Below, one piece after another: positions 8,534-20,691 of a stretch of 38,778 nucleotides of DNA; within the stretch, counting starts at the first letter, position 1, and each line of letters begins with the position of its first letter. The DNA lies in contig NZ_LIQX01000264.1 in assembly GCF_001418475.1 (NCBI RefSeq), forward strand, positions 1 through 38,778, in the 5' to 3' direction. Below the pieces are notes generated by a model. The model did not search any database. It had not been told where the DNA came from and was given only the letters and a program-made list of their open reading frames with translations. This DNA is from Streptomyces ossamyceticus. GTDB taxonomy: Bacteria > Actinomycetota > Actinomycetes > Streptomycetales > Streptomycetaceae. Made by a program: the position numbers and the translations under genes.

Positions 8534-10870
8534 TCAGTCCGTATGCAGGGGCAGGAGCGTCCTCAGCATCTGCGTCATCGCCTCGCGCAAGGACGCGGGT
8601 AACCGGGTGTCCCCGACCGCTTCCTCCCAGTCCGCGCGCAACGGAGCGAGTACCGCGCGGGCGCGATCGGTCTCCCCGTATGCCGCCAGCAATGACAGTT
8701 GCTCGGCTCGGGCGTACAGCGTCGACACATGCCGTTCGCCGTGCGTCCCGGCCAGCTCGTCGGCGAAGTCGACCGATGTGCCCACAGCCCGCTCGCGGTC
8801 ACCGGTGATGGTGTGGAGGCTCACGAGGTGTGACGTCAGCAGCAGTGCGGCGTCACTCGCGGTGTCCACCCGGGCGCGCAGCAGTTCCACCTGGGGAATG
8901 ACACGCGGGGCGTACCGGCGGGGGAAGATCTGGCCCAGTTGCATCGAGACATCGGCGAGCATGAGACCGATCCGCACGGTGATGTCGTGTTCGGGGCCCA
9001 GCGCCCGCTCGGCCTTGCGCAGCGCGCGGTCCAGAATGCCCAGCGCGGCGAAGGCGTTGCCCTTCCTCAGCATCGGTCCGGCCAGTCGAGCGTAAGCCAT
9101 GATCCGCGCCGGGTGTGCTCGCTCAAGGCACCAGTACGCCGTGAGCATGTTCTCCGTCAGAAGCAGTCGAGCCTGTACCCATTCGCCTGTCGCGAGGTAC
9201 TCCTCAGCCACGTTCTCCCTGGCCAGCATGGTCGTCGTATGGCCACGTCCGCAGACCCGTCGGGCGACGTCCAGCGCACGCCACAGCGCGTCGACACCTC
9301 CTTCCTCGTGGAAGACGCGACGCCACCGTACGACCGTGACGAACAGCAGCACGCTCTGTTCCGTATCGGGTTCGCCATGCCCCAGGAACGCCTCCGCATG
9401 GGAGTACCAGCGCGTCTGCATGGCCCGCGCGCTGTCCTCCGTCGGTCCCGTCCGTCCGTTCAGCAATGTCGCCGCCGATTCGCGCGCCGCGGCCACGGAC
9501 TCCGGCAGCCGGTGAGGGTCGCCCGGGTCAGTGGCGCGGGCGACCGCCTGGACGAGCCGGTGGACGGAGATCTCGTCCCCACGCAGCGTGATCATGCTGT
9601 GGGCGGCCAGCACGCGAAGCGCCTCCGTCACCTCGGGAGGGCTGCCGAGTTGCTCCAGGTACGACCGGTGAATGCCGTCCGGTGCCCACCATGCGATCAC
9701 CCGGAGGATCTCCCCGGCCAGCGGGGTGTCCACCAGCCGGTCCAGCGTCACGCGCCAGACGCGGGCGACGGCGCGCCCACCTTCGGGCGCCTGGGCCAGC
9801 AACTGTTCCGGATACTCGTCCAGGTGCCGCCGATACCGCGCGGGCGTGATCGCCGCCTCCCGGCAGTACGCCGCCGCCTGCCCCACTGCCAGCGGGAGAC
9901 ACCCGAGGTCACGGCAGAGTTCGCCGATGTCGTCGAGATCCGCGCCATCGTCGTCCATGCGGCCGACCGGTCGGCCGTGGACAGCGGCGAAGAGTTGCAC
10001 CGCCTTCGGCAGGGTCGGAACGTCCAGGGGCAGCGTCTCCGCGATTCCCCGCCAGCCTTCCGCGCGCCGGGTCGTGACCAGGAAACGTCCTCGCGTGGCC
10101 CTCCCCAGCAGCGGCCTCACATCGGCGGGATCGGTGACGTTGTCCAGGATCAGCAGCCAGCCGTCATGCGTACACAGCCACTGCACGGCGAGATCGCGGA
10201 GCGCTCTGCGGGGCAGTTGGTCGCCCAGGGCGGGCCGCAAGGCGACCGCGAGATCGGCGAGACCGGCGTCCAGATCAGCAGGGGTCTCCGAGCTGATCCA
10301 CCAGACCGGGTTGTAGGTGGCCGTGCGACCGGCGGCCCAGTGCGCGGCCAGCGTGGACTTGCCGATGCCGCCCAGGCCGTGCACGGCGATCACCCAGGTG
10401 CTCCGGGCCCCGGGGACGAACCAGGCGGGCAGGGTGCCCAGCTCGCCGGGCACCTCGACGTCGGTGTGATCGAGGCCGAGGGCGGTGCGCGGGTCGCCGA
10501 CGTGGGTGTTGGGGGTGAACCACACCTTGTCGCCCGGCTCAAGGGTGCCGTTGCTGACGCGTTCCAGGCGGCGCACGACCGTGTCGGGGGCGTGCGGCAC
10601 GCCGTTCACGACGGAGCCGACGACCGCGTGGGTGCCGACGCCGGCGCCGGTGAGGCCGTAGATGCCGGGGCGCTGGGAGGCGAAGGCCCTGGTCAGGGTG
10701 ATGCGGCCGGCCGCGGTGGAGTGGACGGTCAGCCGGGGCTCCGTGGGCAGGGGTCTGCCCGGCATGGTCTTCAGCGCGGCATCGCTGGCCAGTCGGCCGG
10801 CGGCGACACTGGCCGCCCCGGCCGCGAACGCGACTCCGACGGCCGCGGCTGCTGCTCTCACTGCACGCAC
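8534..10870 (-). CDS. Chimeric protein: hydrolase N-terminus fused to NB-ARC/TPR (STAND) ATPase
   Basis: 778 residues from the GTG at 10870. Residues 4-27 form a membrane anchor. Residues 28-163 resemble the N-terminal part of a membrane-anchored alpha/beta hydrolase (GYxLxGAGVGTHAVVG-like stretch, LEPGDKVWF, TWVIAVHGLG), but the sequence leaves that family before any nucleophile elbow, Asp or His. From HGLGGIGKST (164-173) it is an NB-ARC ATPase: P-loop 167-173, Walker B WLLILD (238-243), FLVTTR sensor (263-268), GCLPLAV motif, winged-helix region to about 450, then TPR-like helices to the end. The usual N-terminal part of such ATPases is missing. The ATPase half is less GC-rich by eye (one 60-bp line 60%, against 75% for a line in the hydrolase half). 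It could be a natural fusion, a rearrangement scar or an assembly join. An intact open frame argues against simple decay. Confidence 0.8.
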   Translation of the reverse strand: MRAVRAAAAAVGVAFAAGAASVAAGRLASDAALKTMPGRPLPTEPRLTVHSTAAGRITLTRAFASQRPGIYGLTGAGVGTHAVVGSVVNGVPHAPDTVVRRLERVSNGTLEPGDKVWFTPNTHVGDPRTALGLDHTDVEVPGELGTLPAWFVPGARSTWVIAVHGLGGIGKSTLAAHWAAGRTATYNPVWWISSETPADLDAGLADLAVALRPALGDQLPRRALRDLAVQWLCTHDGWLLILDNVTDPADVRPLLGRATRGRFLVTTRRAEGWRGIAETLPLDVPTLPKAVQLFAAVHGRPVGRMDDDGADLDDIGELCRDLGCLPLAVGQAAAYCREAAITPARYRRHLDEYPEQLLAQAPEGGRAVARVWRVTLDRLVDTPLAGEILRVIAWWAPDGIHRSYLEQLGSPPEVTEALRVLAAHSMITLRGDEISVHRLVQAVARATDPGDPHRLPESVAAARESAATLLNGRTGPTEDSARAMQTRWYSHAEAFLGHGEPDTEQSVLLFVTVVRWRRVFHEEGGVDALWRALDVARRVCGRGHTTTMLARENVAEEYLATGEWVQARLLLTENMLTAYWCLERAHPARIMAYARLAGPMLRKGNAFAALGILDRALRKAERALGPEHDITVRIGLMLADVSMQLGQIFPRRYAPRVIPQVELLRARVDTASDAALLLTSHLVSLHTITGDRERAVGTSVDFADELAGTHGERHVSTLYARAEQLSLLAAYGETDRARAVLAPLRADWEEAVGDTRLPASLREAMTQMLRTLLPLHTD
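10367..10381 (-). other. Junction of the chimeric gene (shared HGLGG codons)
   Basis: These 15 bases encode HGLGG. The motif serves as the oxyanion strand-loop of alpha/beta hydrolases (VHGLG) and as the start of the NB-ARC P-loop (HGLGGIGKS). Sequence to its right reads as hydrolase, to its left as ATPase. The breakpoint therefore falls within a microhomology of roughly 12-18 bp. This is inferred from motif knowledge, not alignment. Confidence 0.6.
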
Positions 10871-10967
10871 GCATCCAGTGTCCTGGCCGACTCCGTCCGC
10901 GGCCAGTGGGCGGGACCCCGGAGCCACCGGCCGGGTGGTGGCCGGCCGGACGGTCGACGACCGGCCG

Positions 10968-11699
10968 CTACGTCGGCTGGCCGTATCCCCGCAGCCGCTC
11001 CCCCGCCTCCGCCAGCTGGTCCGGGGTGAGCAGGTGCGGGGTCAGGCCGGGCACCGAGGAGGCCGTCAGCCAGACCCTGCACATCCATTCGAGCTGGGCG
11101 GTGCGGTCGAAGGCCTCGGAGAGGCTCCGGCCGTAGGCGATCGTGCCGTGGTTCTGGAGCAGGCAGGCCGTGCGTCCCGTCAGGGCGCGGAGCATGTTGT
11201 CGGCCAGCTCGGGGGTGCCGTAGGTCGCGTAGGGGGCGACGCGGACCGGGCCGCCGAGGGCGCCGGACATGTAGTGGATCAGGGGTAGCTCGCCGACGAG
11301 GGTCGAGACGGCGGTCGCGTGGACGGCGTGGGTGTGGACCACGGCGCGGGCGTCGGTCGTGGTGTGGATCGCGAGGTGCATGGGCAGTTCGCTCGTCGGC
11401 CGGAGGGTGCCCAGGGTCTGGAGGCCCGCGAGGTCGACGCCGGTCACGTCGTCGGGGGTGAGGCGGTCGTAGGGGACGCCCGTCGGGGTGACCAGGACGG
11501 TGTCGCCGACGCGTACGGAGACGTTGCCGGACGTGCCGACGACCAGACCGTCGGCCACTGCCCTGCGGGCCGTGGCGACCAGCTCGTCCCAGGCGCGCGC
11601 GATGTCGTCGGAAGCCCCGTCGGGCGGCCCGTCCTCCGCCCGCTGTGGGTCCCCACCCGCGTCCCGCGGGTCCCGCGCGTTCCACCTCTGCTCAGCCAT
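10968..11699 (-). CDS. Class II aldolase/adducin-family protein
   Basis: 243-residue zinc-dependent aldolase of the L-fuculose-phosphate aldolase type, cleaving a sugar or methylthioribulose phosphate; the exact substrate is unknown. Visible motifs are GTSGNVSVR (55-63), TPTGVPYDRL, SELPMH with the acidic residue E104, zinc ligands H122 and H124 in VHTHAVHA, and the third histidine H184 in LQNHGT. The ATG at 11699 has AGGA about eight bases upstream. Upstream in-frame sequence is Arg/Pro-rich and unlike the family. It is followed at 97 bp by the chimeric gene on the same strand, with a small CCGGCC/GGCCGG hairpin (10927-10945) between them. Confidence 0.92.
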   Translation of the reverse strand: MAEQRWNARDPRDAGGDPQRAEDGPPDGASDDIARAWDELVATARRAVADGLVVGTSGNVSVRVGDTVLVTPTGVPYDRLTPDDVTGVDLAGLQTLGTLRPTSELPMHLAIHTTTDARAVVHTHAVHATAVSTLVGELPLIHYMSGALGGPVRVAPYATYGTPELADNMLRALTGRTACLLQNHGTIAYGRSLSEAFDRTAQLEWMCRVWLTASSVPGLTPHLLTPDQLAEAGERLRGYGQPT

Positions 11700-12135
11700 G
11701 CCGCGATCCTGCCAGGAGGCCGGCCCGAGCGGACCTCCGCGAGAGCCGGCGGTCGGCGGCGAACCCTTCGCCCGCCGTCGGCGCTCGACTTCGCATACAA
11801 CCCGTACGACAAGTGGAGGGCGCCACGCGGCCGCGCCGGCCCGTGCGCGGCGGCCGGTCCCGCCGTGTGACCGGAATCCGTCCAACGGCCCCGCGGCCCG
11901 GCCGCGGGCGTTCACCCGGCGCTGACGCGGATCACACTCGGAGGCCAGTGCTCCGTTTCAGTTCGAGGGAATCGGGGAAGCCGAGCCGTCGGCCCGCCCG
12001 AGGACGCCTCCGTCGACACAAACGGAACCTCGACAACCCGATCGCTACACCCATCGGTACTCCCGAGTTCATCTTCCGTTCACCCAGGTTGCCTACGGTC
12101 CATGTGCCACTGACATCCAAAAGAAGCTCGGGTAA
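11700..12135. other. Divergent intergenic region between aldolase and phosphate transporter
   Basis: 436 bp without a gene. The right end holds a PHO box and promoter for pit. Facing the aldolase, near 11795-11815, lie TTGTCGTACGGG and TTGTATGCGAAG in direct order on the minus strand, which may be a regulator site, but I cannot name the regulator. Confidence 0.5.
12067..12099 (+). promoter_or_regulatory. PHO box (PhoP direct repeats) and -10 of the phosphate transporter gene
   Basis: Two adjacent 11-nt units fit the Streptomyces PhoP direct-repeat consensus G(G/T)TCAYYYR(G/C)G: GTTCATCTTCC (12067-12077, 9 of 11) and GTTCACCCAGG (12078-12088, 11 of 11). A TACGGT hexamer at 12094-12099 would serve as -10, so the PHO box covers the -35 position, as expected for PhoP-activated promoters. 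Confidence 0.75.
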
Positions 12136-13395
12136 ATGGAAAACTTCTCGCTGATCCTCGCGATCGTGGTCATCACCGCGCTCGCGTTCGATTTTACGAA
12201 CGGTTTCCACGACACCGCCAACGCGATGGCCACCACCATCTCGACCGGCGCTATGAAGCCCAAGGTCGCGGTGGCCATGTCCGCCGTGCTCAACCTTGTC
12301 GGCGCGTTCCTTTCCATCGAGGTCGCCAACACCATCTCCAAGGGACTCGTCGACGAGTCCGGGATCCAGCCAGAGGTCATCTTCGCGGCGCTCGTGGGCG
12401 CCATCCTCTGGAACCTGGTGACCTGGCTGGTGGGGCTCCCCTCCAGTTCCTCGCACGCCCTGATGGGCGGCCTGATCGGTGCCACGATCGCGTCGGTCGG
12501 CACGGGCGCCGTGCACGGGGACGTGCTCGTCACCAAGGTGCTGATCCCCGCCGTCGCGGCCCCGCTGGTCGCCGGCATCGCGGCGATGTTCGCGACGCGG
12601 TTGACGTACAAGCTCGGGCAGCACACGAGTGAGAAGGCCGCCGGCAAGGGCTACCGCGCCGGTCAGATCGCCTCCGCCGGTCTGGTCTCGCTGGCCCACG
12701 GCACGAACGACGCCCAGAAGACGATGGGCATCATCACCCTGGCCCTGGTCGCCGGCGGCGCCCTCGCGCCGGACTCCGACCCGCCGGTCTGGGTCATCGT
12801 CTCCGCCGGTATGGCCATCGCTCTCGGCACCTACCTGGGCGGTTGGCGCATCATCCGCACCATGGGCAAGGGCCTGACGGACCTCCAGCCGCAGCAGGGC
12901 TTCGCCGCCCAGACCAGCGCGGCGACGGTCATCCTGGCCTCCTCGCACCTGGGCTTCTCCCTCTCCACGACGCACTCGGTCTCCGGTGCGGTCATGGGCG
13001 CGGGCCTGGGCCGCAAGGGCGGTGTGGTGCGCTGGTCCACCGCCACCCGGATGTTCGTGGCGTGGGGCCTGACCCTGCCGGCCGCGGCGCTCGTCGCCGC
13101 GCTCGCCGAGTGGGTGACGTCCCACGGCACGTGGGGCACGGCCGTCGTCGCGGTCTTCCTCATCGCCTCCAGCGCCGCGATCTGGGTGATCTCGCGCCGC
13201 GAGGTGGTCGACCACACCAACGTGAACGACTCCGAGGAGCCGCCCGGCGTGGTGACCACGGCCATCGCCGCGGTGACCCCGCCGCCGACCGGCGCCGTGG
13301 CCGAGGAACTCGCGGCGACGATCCCGGCCCCCGCGGCCGCGACGGCCGGCGCCGAGACCCCGACCGGCCCTTCCACCCCCACACCGGCCGTCTGA
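12136..13395 (+). CDS. pit: Low-affinity inorganic phosphate transporter (PiT family)
   Basis: 419-residue membrane permease driven by cation gradient. Both PHO4-family signature regions are present: FDFTNGFHDTANAMATTI (about residues 19-36) and the second-half repeat HGTNDAQKTMG (near 189-199), plus the SSSHALMGG and STTHSVSGA loops. About ten hydrophobic segments are visible. After the last one the protein ends in an Ala/Pro/Thr-rich cytoplasmic or surface tail (about 365-419). The ATG at 12136 has only a weak AGAAG upstream. A PHO box in the promoter suggests phosphate control. It is followed 26 bp later by a small membrane-protein gene, an arrangement that matches the Streptomyces pitH2 locus as I remember it. 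Confidence 0.95.
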   Translation: MENFSLILAIVVITALAFDFTNGFHDTANAMATTISTGAMKPKVAVAMSAVLNLVGAFLSIEVANTISKGLVDESGIQPEVIFAALVGAILWNLVTWLVGLPSSSSHALMGGLIGATIASVGTGAVHGDVLVTKVLIPAVAAPLVAGIAAMFATRLTYKLGQHTSEKAAGKGYRAGQIASAGLVSLAHGTNDAQKTMGIITLALVAGGALAPDSDPPVWVIVSAGMAIALGTYLGGWRIIRTMGKGLTDLQPQQGFAAQTSAATVILASSHLGFSLSTTHSVSGAVMGAGLGRKGGVVRWSTATRMFVAWGLTLPAAALVAALAEWVTSHGTWGTAVVAVFLIASSAAIWVISRREVVDHTNVNDSEEPPGVVTTAIAAVTPPPTGAVAEELAATIPAPAAATAGAETPTGPSTPTPAV

Positions 13396-13421
13396 GCCGG
13401 CACCCCTAGGAAGACACCACC

Positions 13422-13643
13422 ATGCACATCGACTGGGCAGCACTCGGCTCCGTCTTCGGAGTCAGCCTCGTGGTCACCGTGGCCCTCGTCGGCCTGTTCA
13501 CCCTGGGGATCGTCGGCCTCTCCAAGCGGGAGACGGCGACCACCTCCGGCGGCTCGGCCGCCCTCGCCACGACAGCGGCGTACGCCTGCTTCGCGGCGTG
13601 CGCGGCGGCGGTGGGCTACGGGATCTACCTGATCATGGCCTGA
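13422..13643 (+). CDS. Small two-helix membrane protein, partner of the phosphate transporter
   Basis: 73 residues. Hydrophobic helices lie at about 8-32 and 47-71, joined by a loop containing SKRETATTSGG. The ATG at 13422 has AGGAAG about eight bases upstream. It begins 26 bp after pit and ends before a strong terminator, so the two genes form one transcript. The function is unknown; an accessory or assembly role for the transporter is only inferred from position. Confidence 0.85.
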   Translation: MHIDWAALGSVFGVSLVVTVALVGLFTLGIVGLSKRETATTSGGSAALATTAAYACFAACAAAVGYGIYLIMA

Positions 13644-13728
13644 GGCCACACCCACTCCACGGCCCTGGACCGCAGCCACCGAGGTCCGGCCCCGAAGGAC
13701 ACCCGCCCCGCCCACGGTGGGACACCGC

Positions 13729-13770
13729 GACGCACCCCCTGTGCCGGTCACCCGGCACAGGGGGTGCGTC
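13729..13770. terminator. Strong bidirectional terminator hairpin
   Basis: A perfect 19-bp stem (13729-13747 with 13752-13770) and a 4-nt loop (TCAC), starting GACGCACCCCCTG. It ends the pit transcript and, read the other way, the convergent small membrane-protein gene, whose stop lies eight bases to the right. Confidence 0.9.
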
Positions 13771-13778
13771 GTCTTCGT

Positions 13779-14036
13779 TCAAGGCGTCCGGTGACCGGGG
13801 TTCAGGCCCCACCAGAGGCCCGCTCCCGTGGCGACGAGGATCGTCACCGCCATCCAGACGACGGCCCGCGCCTCCGTCCCCGGCACCCACAGCGAGGCGA
13901 GGGCGCCGACGCCGACGGCGAGCACCCCCGCCACCGTGCTGAACAGCACCAGCGGGGCGACGGCCGTCACCAGCGTCCGCCGGTCCCACGACGCCCCCGT
14001 GCGCGCCTGCGCGGCCGTCTCGACACGGTCTTCCAT
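13779..14036 (-). CDS. Small membrane protein, function unknown
   Basis: 85 residues with a charged N-terminus (MEDRVETAAQARTGASWDRR) and two hydrophobic helices (about 21-47 and 55-77). The ATG at 14036 follows GGGAGGT with a 7-nt spacer, which decides the start over an upstream in-frame ATG. It is convergent with the phosphate operon and divergent from the cobalamin operon. I do not recognise a family beyond two-helix actinobacterial membrane proteins. Confidence 0.75.
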   Translation of the reverse strand: MEDRVETAAQARTGASWDRRTLVTAVAPLVLFSTVAGVLAVGVGALASLWVPGTEARAVVWMAVTILVATGAGLWWGLNPGHRTP

Positions 14037-14277
14037 CGCGTGCACCTCCCGCCCCCCGGACGGGTCCTCACGAACCGTCCGCTCCCGGGTCCCCAAGCCC
14101 CGCCAGAAAACCACAGCACGGCGTGTGACGGAAGAAGAACAGAGCGTTCTGATACCTGTTGGAGCACACACGGGGCCGGGGCGCCGGGATAGGGCACGGA
14201 AAGCGCCGATTCGGGCGACTGACGCCGTTTCAGTGATGTGGGGCTCAGCACACCGCTGCGCCGCAGGTCAACAGCAA

Positions 14278-14410
14278 GTTGACGGGTCTTCCGGGGCCGT
14301 GGTGGACTGCCGGGGCCATCCACGACGGCAGGAGAGGAAGCCGGTGCGAGTCCGGCGCGGTCCCGCCACTGTCACCGGGGAAGAACCTTCCCCGGGAGCC
14401 AGGAACTCTC
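14278..14410 (+). ncRNA. Cobalamin (AdoCbl) riboswitch
   Basis: The sequence carries the conserved core of the B12 aptamer: GAAGCCGGTGCGAGTCCGGC (near 14337-14356), CGGTCCCGCCACTGT (14358-14372), and the B12 box as GGGAGCCAGGAAC (14394-14406). A small hairpin (CAGGG/CCCTG, 14430-14447) follows, then the ribosome site of the first open frame. It controls the cobD operon and should reduce expression when adenosylcobalamin is plentiful. The absence of an obvious terminator between aptamer and gene points to control of translation. The 240 bp before it must hold the promoter, but I see no clear hexamers. Confidence 0.92.
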
Positions 14411-14464
14411 GTCGTCGGTCTCGTCGAACCAGGGCGTGGACACCCTGAGTGAGGACATATCGCC

Positions 14465-14524
14465 ATGCGCGGCTGCCATGTGAGACTCAGCATCCGGTCA
14501 CTGCCCGACCCCGCGATCGGCTGA
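14465..14524 (+). CDS. Candidate 19-codon leader ORF between riboswitch and cobD
   Basis: ATG at 14465, with GAGGA (14451-14455) nine bases upstream, opens a 19-residue frame (MRGCHVRLSIRSLPDPAIG) that stops at 14524, four bases before the GTG of cobD. cobD itself has no Shine-Dalgarno sequence. The riboswitch could therefore control entry at this leader, with cobD translated by coupling. The frame is short and could be chance. Confidence 0.4.
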   Translation: MRGCHVRLSIRSLPDPAIG

Positions 14525-14528
14525 ACGC

Positions 14529-15524
14529 GTGCGTGCCGATCGCGTCTTCGCGTACGGCGCCACCGCCGGACTCCTCGGTGACCTGCTGCTCGGCGATCCC
14601 CGCCGGGGGCATCCCGTCGCCGTGTTCGGACGGGCCGCGGGCGCCGTGGAACGGGTGTTGTGGCGGGACCACCGGGGGTGGGGCGCGCTGCACACCGTGG
14701 TGTGCGCCGGAGGCGCCGTGGCGTTGGGGGCGGTGGCCGCCGCCGCGGCTCGGCCGTCCCGTGCGGCGTCCGTCGCGTTGACCGGCGCGGCCACCTGGTC
14801 CGTCGTCGGGGGCACCTCCCTCGCACGGGAGGCGCGCGCCGTGGGGCGGGCGTTGGAGGCCGGGGACGTCGAGGCCGCGCGGGACCGGCTGCCGCATCTG
14901 TGCGGACGGGACCCGCAGGCGCTGGACGCGGACGGGATCGCCCGGGCCGTGGTCGAGTCCGTCGCCGAGAACACCTCGGACGCCGTGGTCGGGGCGCTGG
15001 TGTGGGGGGCGTTGGGCGGTGTGCCCGGTCTGCTCGGGTTCCGCGCCGTCAACACGCTGGACGCCATGGTCGGGCACAAGTCGCCGCGCCACCGGCGGTA
15101 CGGGTGGGCGTCCGCCCGCCTCGACGACGTGGCGGGCTGGCCGGGGGCCCGGCTCACCGCCCTGCTCGCCGCTGCGGCCGGCGGGGACGCCCGAGGGGCC
15201 GTACGGGCCTGGCGGGCGGACGCGCGGAAGCATCCGAGCCCCAACGCGGGGCCCGTGGAGGCGTCGTTCGCCGGGGCGCTCGGCGTCCGGCTGGGAGGCA
15301 CGTTGTCGTACGGGGGGCGGGTCGAGCACCGGCCCGTGCTGAACACGGAGGGGCGGGCCGTCACCGTGGGGGACATCGAGCGGGCCGTGCGGCTGTCGCG
15401 GCGCGTGAACTGGCTGGCGCTCGGCGTCAGCGCGGGCGCGTCGCTGCTGCGGGGCCGCGTCGCGCGGGGCCCGGCACGGGGGTTCACGCCAGGCCGCTCT
15501 CTGCGGTCGAGGGGGGCGTCATGA
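14529..15524 (+). CDS. cobD: Adenosylcobinamide-phosphate synthase (CobD/CbiB)
   Basis: Membrane enzyme that attaches (R)-1-amino-2-propanol or its phosphate to adenosylcobyric acid. The 331-residue protein has the family motifs GDLLLGDPRRGHPV (about 17-30), VVESVAENTSDAVVGAL (143-159) and FRAVNTLDAMVGHKS, with about four hydrophobic stretches. The GTG at 14529 fits the family N-terminus. It is first in the operon, behind the cobalamin riboswitch, and its stop overlaps the start of cobQ (ATGA). Confidence 0.94.
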   Translation: MRADRVFAYGATAGLLGDLLLGDPRRGHPVAVFGRAAGAVERVLWRDHRGWGALHTVVCAGGAVALGAVAAAAARPSRAASVALTGAATWSVVGGTSLAREARAVGRALEAGDVEAARDRLPHLCGRDPQALDADGIARAVVESVAENTSDAVVGALVWGALGGVPGLLGFRAVNTLDAMVGHKSPRHRRYGWASARLDDVAGWPGARLTALLAAAAGGDARGAVRAWRADARKHPSPNAGPVEASFAGALGVRLGGTLSYGGRVEHRPVLNTEGRAVTVGDIERAVRLSRRVNWLALGVSAGASLLRGRVARGPARGFTPGRSLRSRGAS

Positions 15525-17028
15525 CGGGCGGCGGACTGCTGGTCGCCGGCACCACCTCCGACGCCGGCAAGAGCGTCGTCACCGCCGGGATCTGCCGGTG
15601 GCTGGTCCGACAGGGCGTCAAGGTCGCGCCGTTCAAGGCGCAGAACATGTCCCTCAACTCGTTCGTGACGCGGGAGGGCGCCGAGATCGGGCGGGCCCAG
15701 GCCATGCAGGCGCAGGCCTGCCGGGTGGAGCCGACGGCGTTGATGAACCCGGTGCTGCTCAAGCCCGGTGGGGAGCAGAGCAGCCAGGTCGTGCTGCTCG
15801 GCAAGCCGGTCGGGGAGTTGAGCGCGCGGGGCTACCACGGGGGACGGCAGCAGCGGCTGCTGGGCACCGTACTCGACTGTCTTGCCGAGTTGCGGGGCAC
15901 GTATGACGCGGTGATCTGTGAAGGGGCCGGGAGTCCCGCCGAGATCAATCTCCGGCGGACCGACATCGTCAACATGGGGATCGCCCGCAACGCCGGGCTC
16001 CCCGTGCTCGTCGTCGGCGACATCGACCGCGGTGGCGTGTTCGCCTCGTTCTTCGGGACGGTGGCGCTGCTGTCGCCCGAGGACCAGGCGCACATCGCCG
16101 GGTTCCTCGTCAACAAGTTCCGTGGCGACGTCTCCCTGTTGGAGCCGGGGCTCGACATGCTGCACGGGCTGACAGGGCGCCGGACCTACGGGGTGCTGCC
16201 GTTCCGGCACGGGCTCGGCATCGACGAGGAGGACGGACTGAGGGTGTCCCTGAGAGGGACGGTCCGCGAGTCGAACGTGTCGCCGCCCGTCGGGGAGGAC
16301 GTGCTGCGGGTCGCCGTCTGCGCGATCCCGCTGATGTCGAACTTCACCGACGTGGACGCCCTCGCCGCCGAACCCGGCGTCGTCGTGCGGTTCGTGGACC
16401 GGCCCGAGGAGCTGGCCGACGCGGACCTCGTCGTCGTCCCCGGCACCCGCGGCACCGTGCGGGCGCTGGAGTGGCTGCGCGAGCGGGGCCTCGCGGACGC
16501 GCTGCGCGACAGGGCCGCCGCACACCGGCCCGTGCTCGGCATCTGCGGTGGCTTCCAGGTCCTCGGCGAGCACATCGAGGACGACGTCGAGAGCCGGCGG
16601 GGACACGTCGAGGGGCTCGGGATCCTGCCCGTACGGGTGCGGTTCGCGCGGGAGAAGACCCTCACGCGCCCGGAGGGCGAGGCCCTCGGGGAGCACGTCA
16701 CGGGGTACGAGATCCATCACGGGGTCGCCGAGATCAACGGGGGCGACCCCTTCTTGGACGGCTGCCGGGTCGGTCAGACCTGGGGCACGCACTGGCACGG
16801 GTCGCTGGAGTCGGACGGGTTCCGGCGGGCCTTCCTGCGCGAGGTGGCGGCCGCCGCGGGCCGTCGTTTCGTGCCGGCCGCCGACACGTCGTTCGCCGCG
16901 CTGCGCGAGGAGCAGCTGGACCGGCTCGGCGATCTGATCGAGGAACACGCGGACACGGACGCGCTGTGGCGGCTCATCGAGTCGGGCGCGCCGCAAGGAC
17001 TGCCTTTCATTCCACCGGGAGCGCCCGC

Positions 17029-17032
<4 letters not shown>
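15521..17032 (+). CDS. cobQ: Cobyric acid synthase
   Basis: Glutamine- and ATP-dependent enzyme that amidates the b, d, e and g carboxylates of adenosylcobyrinic acid a,c-diamide. The 503-residue protein has an N-terminal dethiobiotin-synthetase-like domain with the P-loop TTSDAGKSVV (about 9-18) and a C-terminal glutaminase domain with nucleophile C342 in GICGGFQVLG and a late histidine in GTHWHGSLESDGF. The ATG at 15521 overlaps the cobD stop, and the gene's own stop overlaps the cobN start. The length is standard. Confidence 0.96.

Positions 17033-20687
<3,655 letters not shown>

Positions 20688-20691
<4 letters not shown>

Noticed and set aside
14137..14149. GAAC-AGAGC-GTTC as a LexA (SOS) box
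   Set aside because: The actinobacterial LexA site has four bases between the half-sites; here there are five, and the neighbouring genes are not SOS genes.
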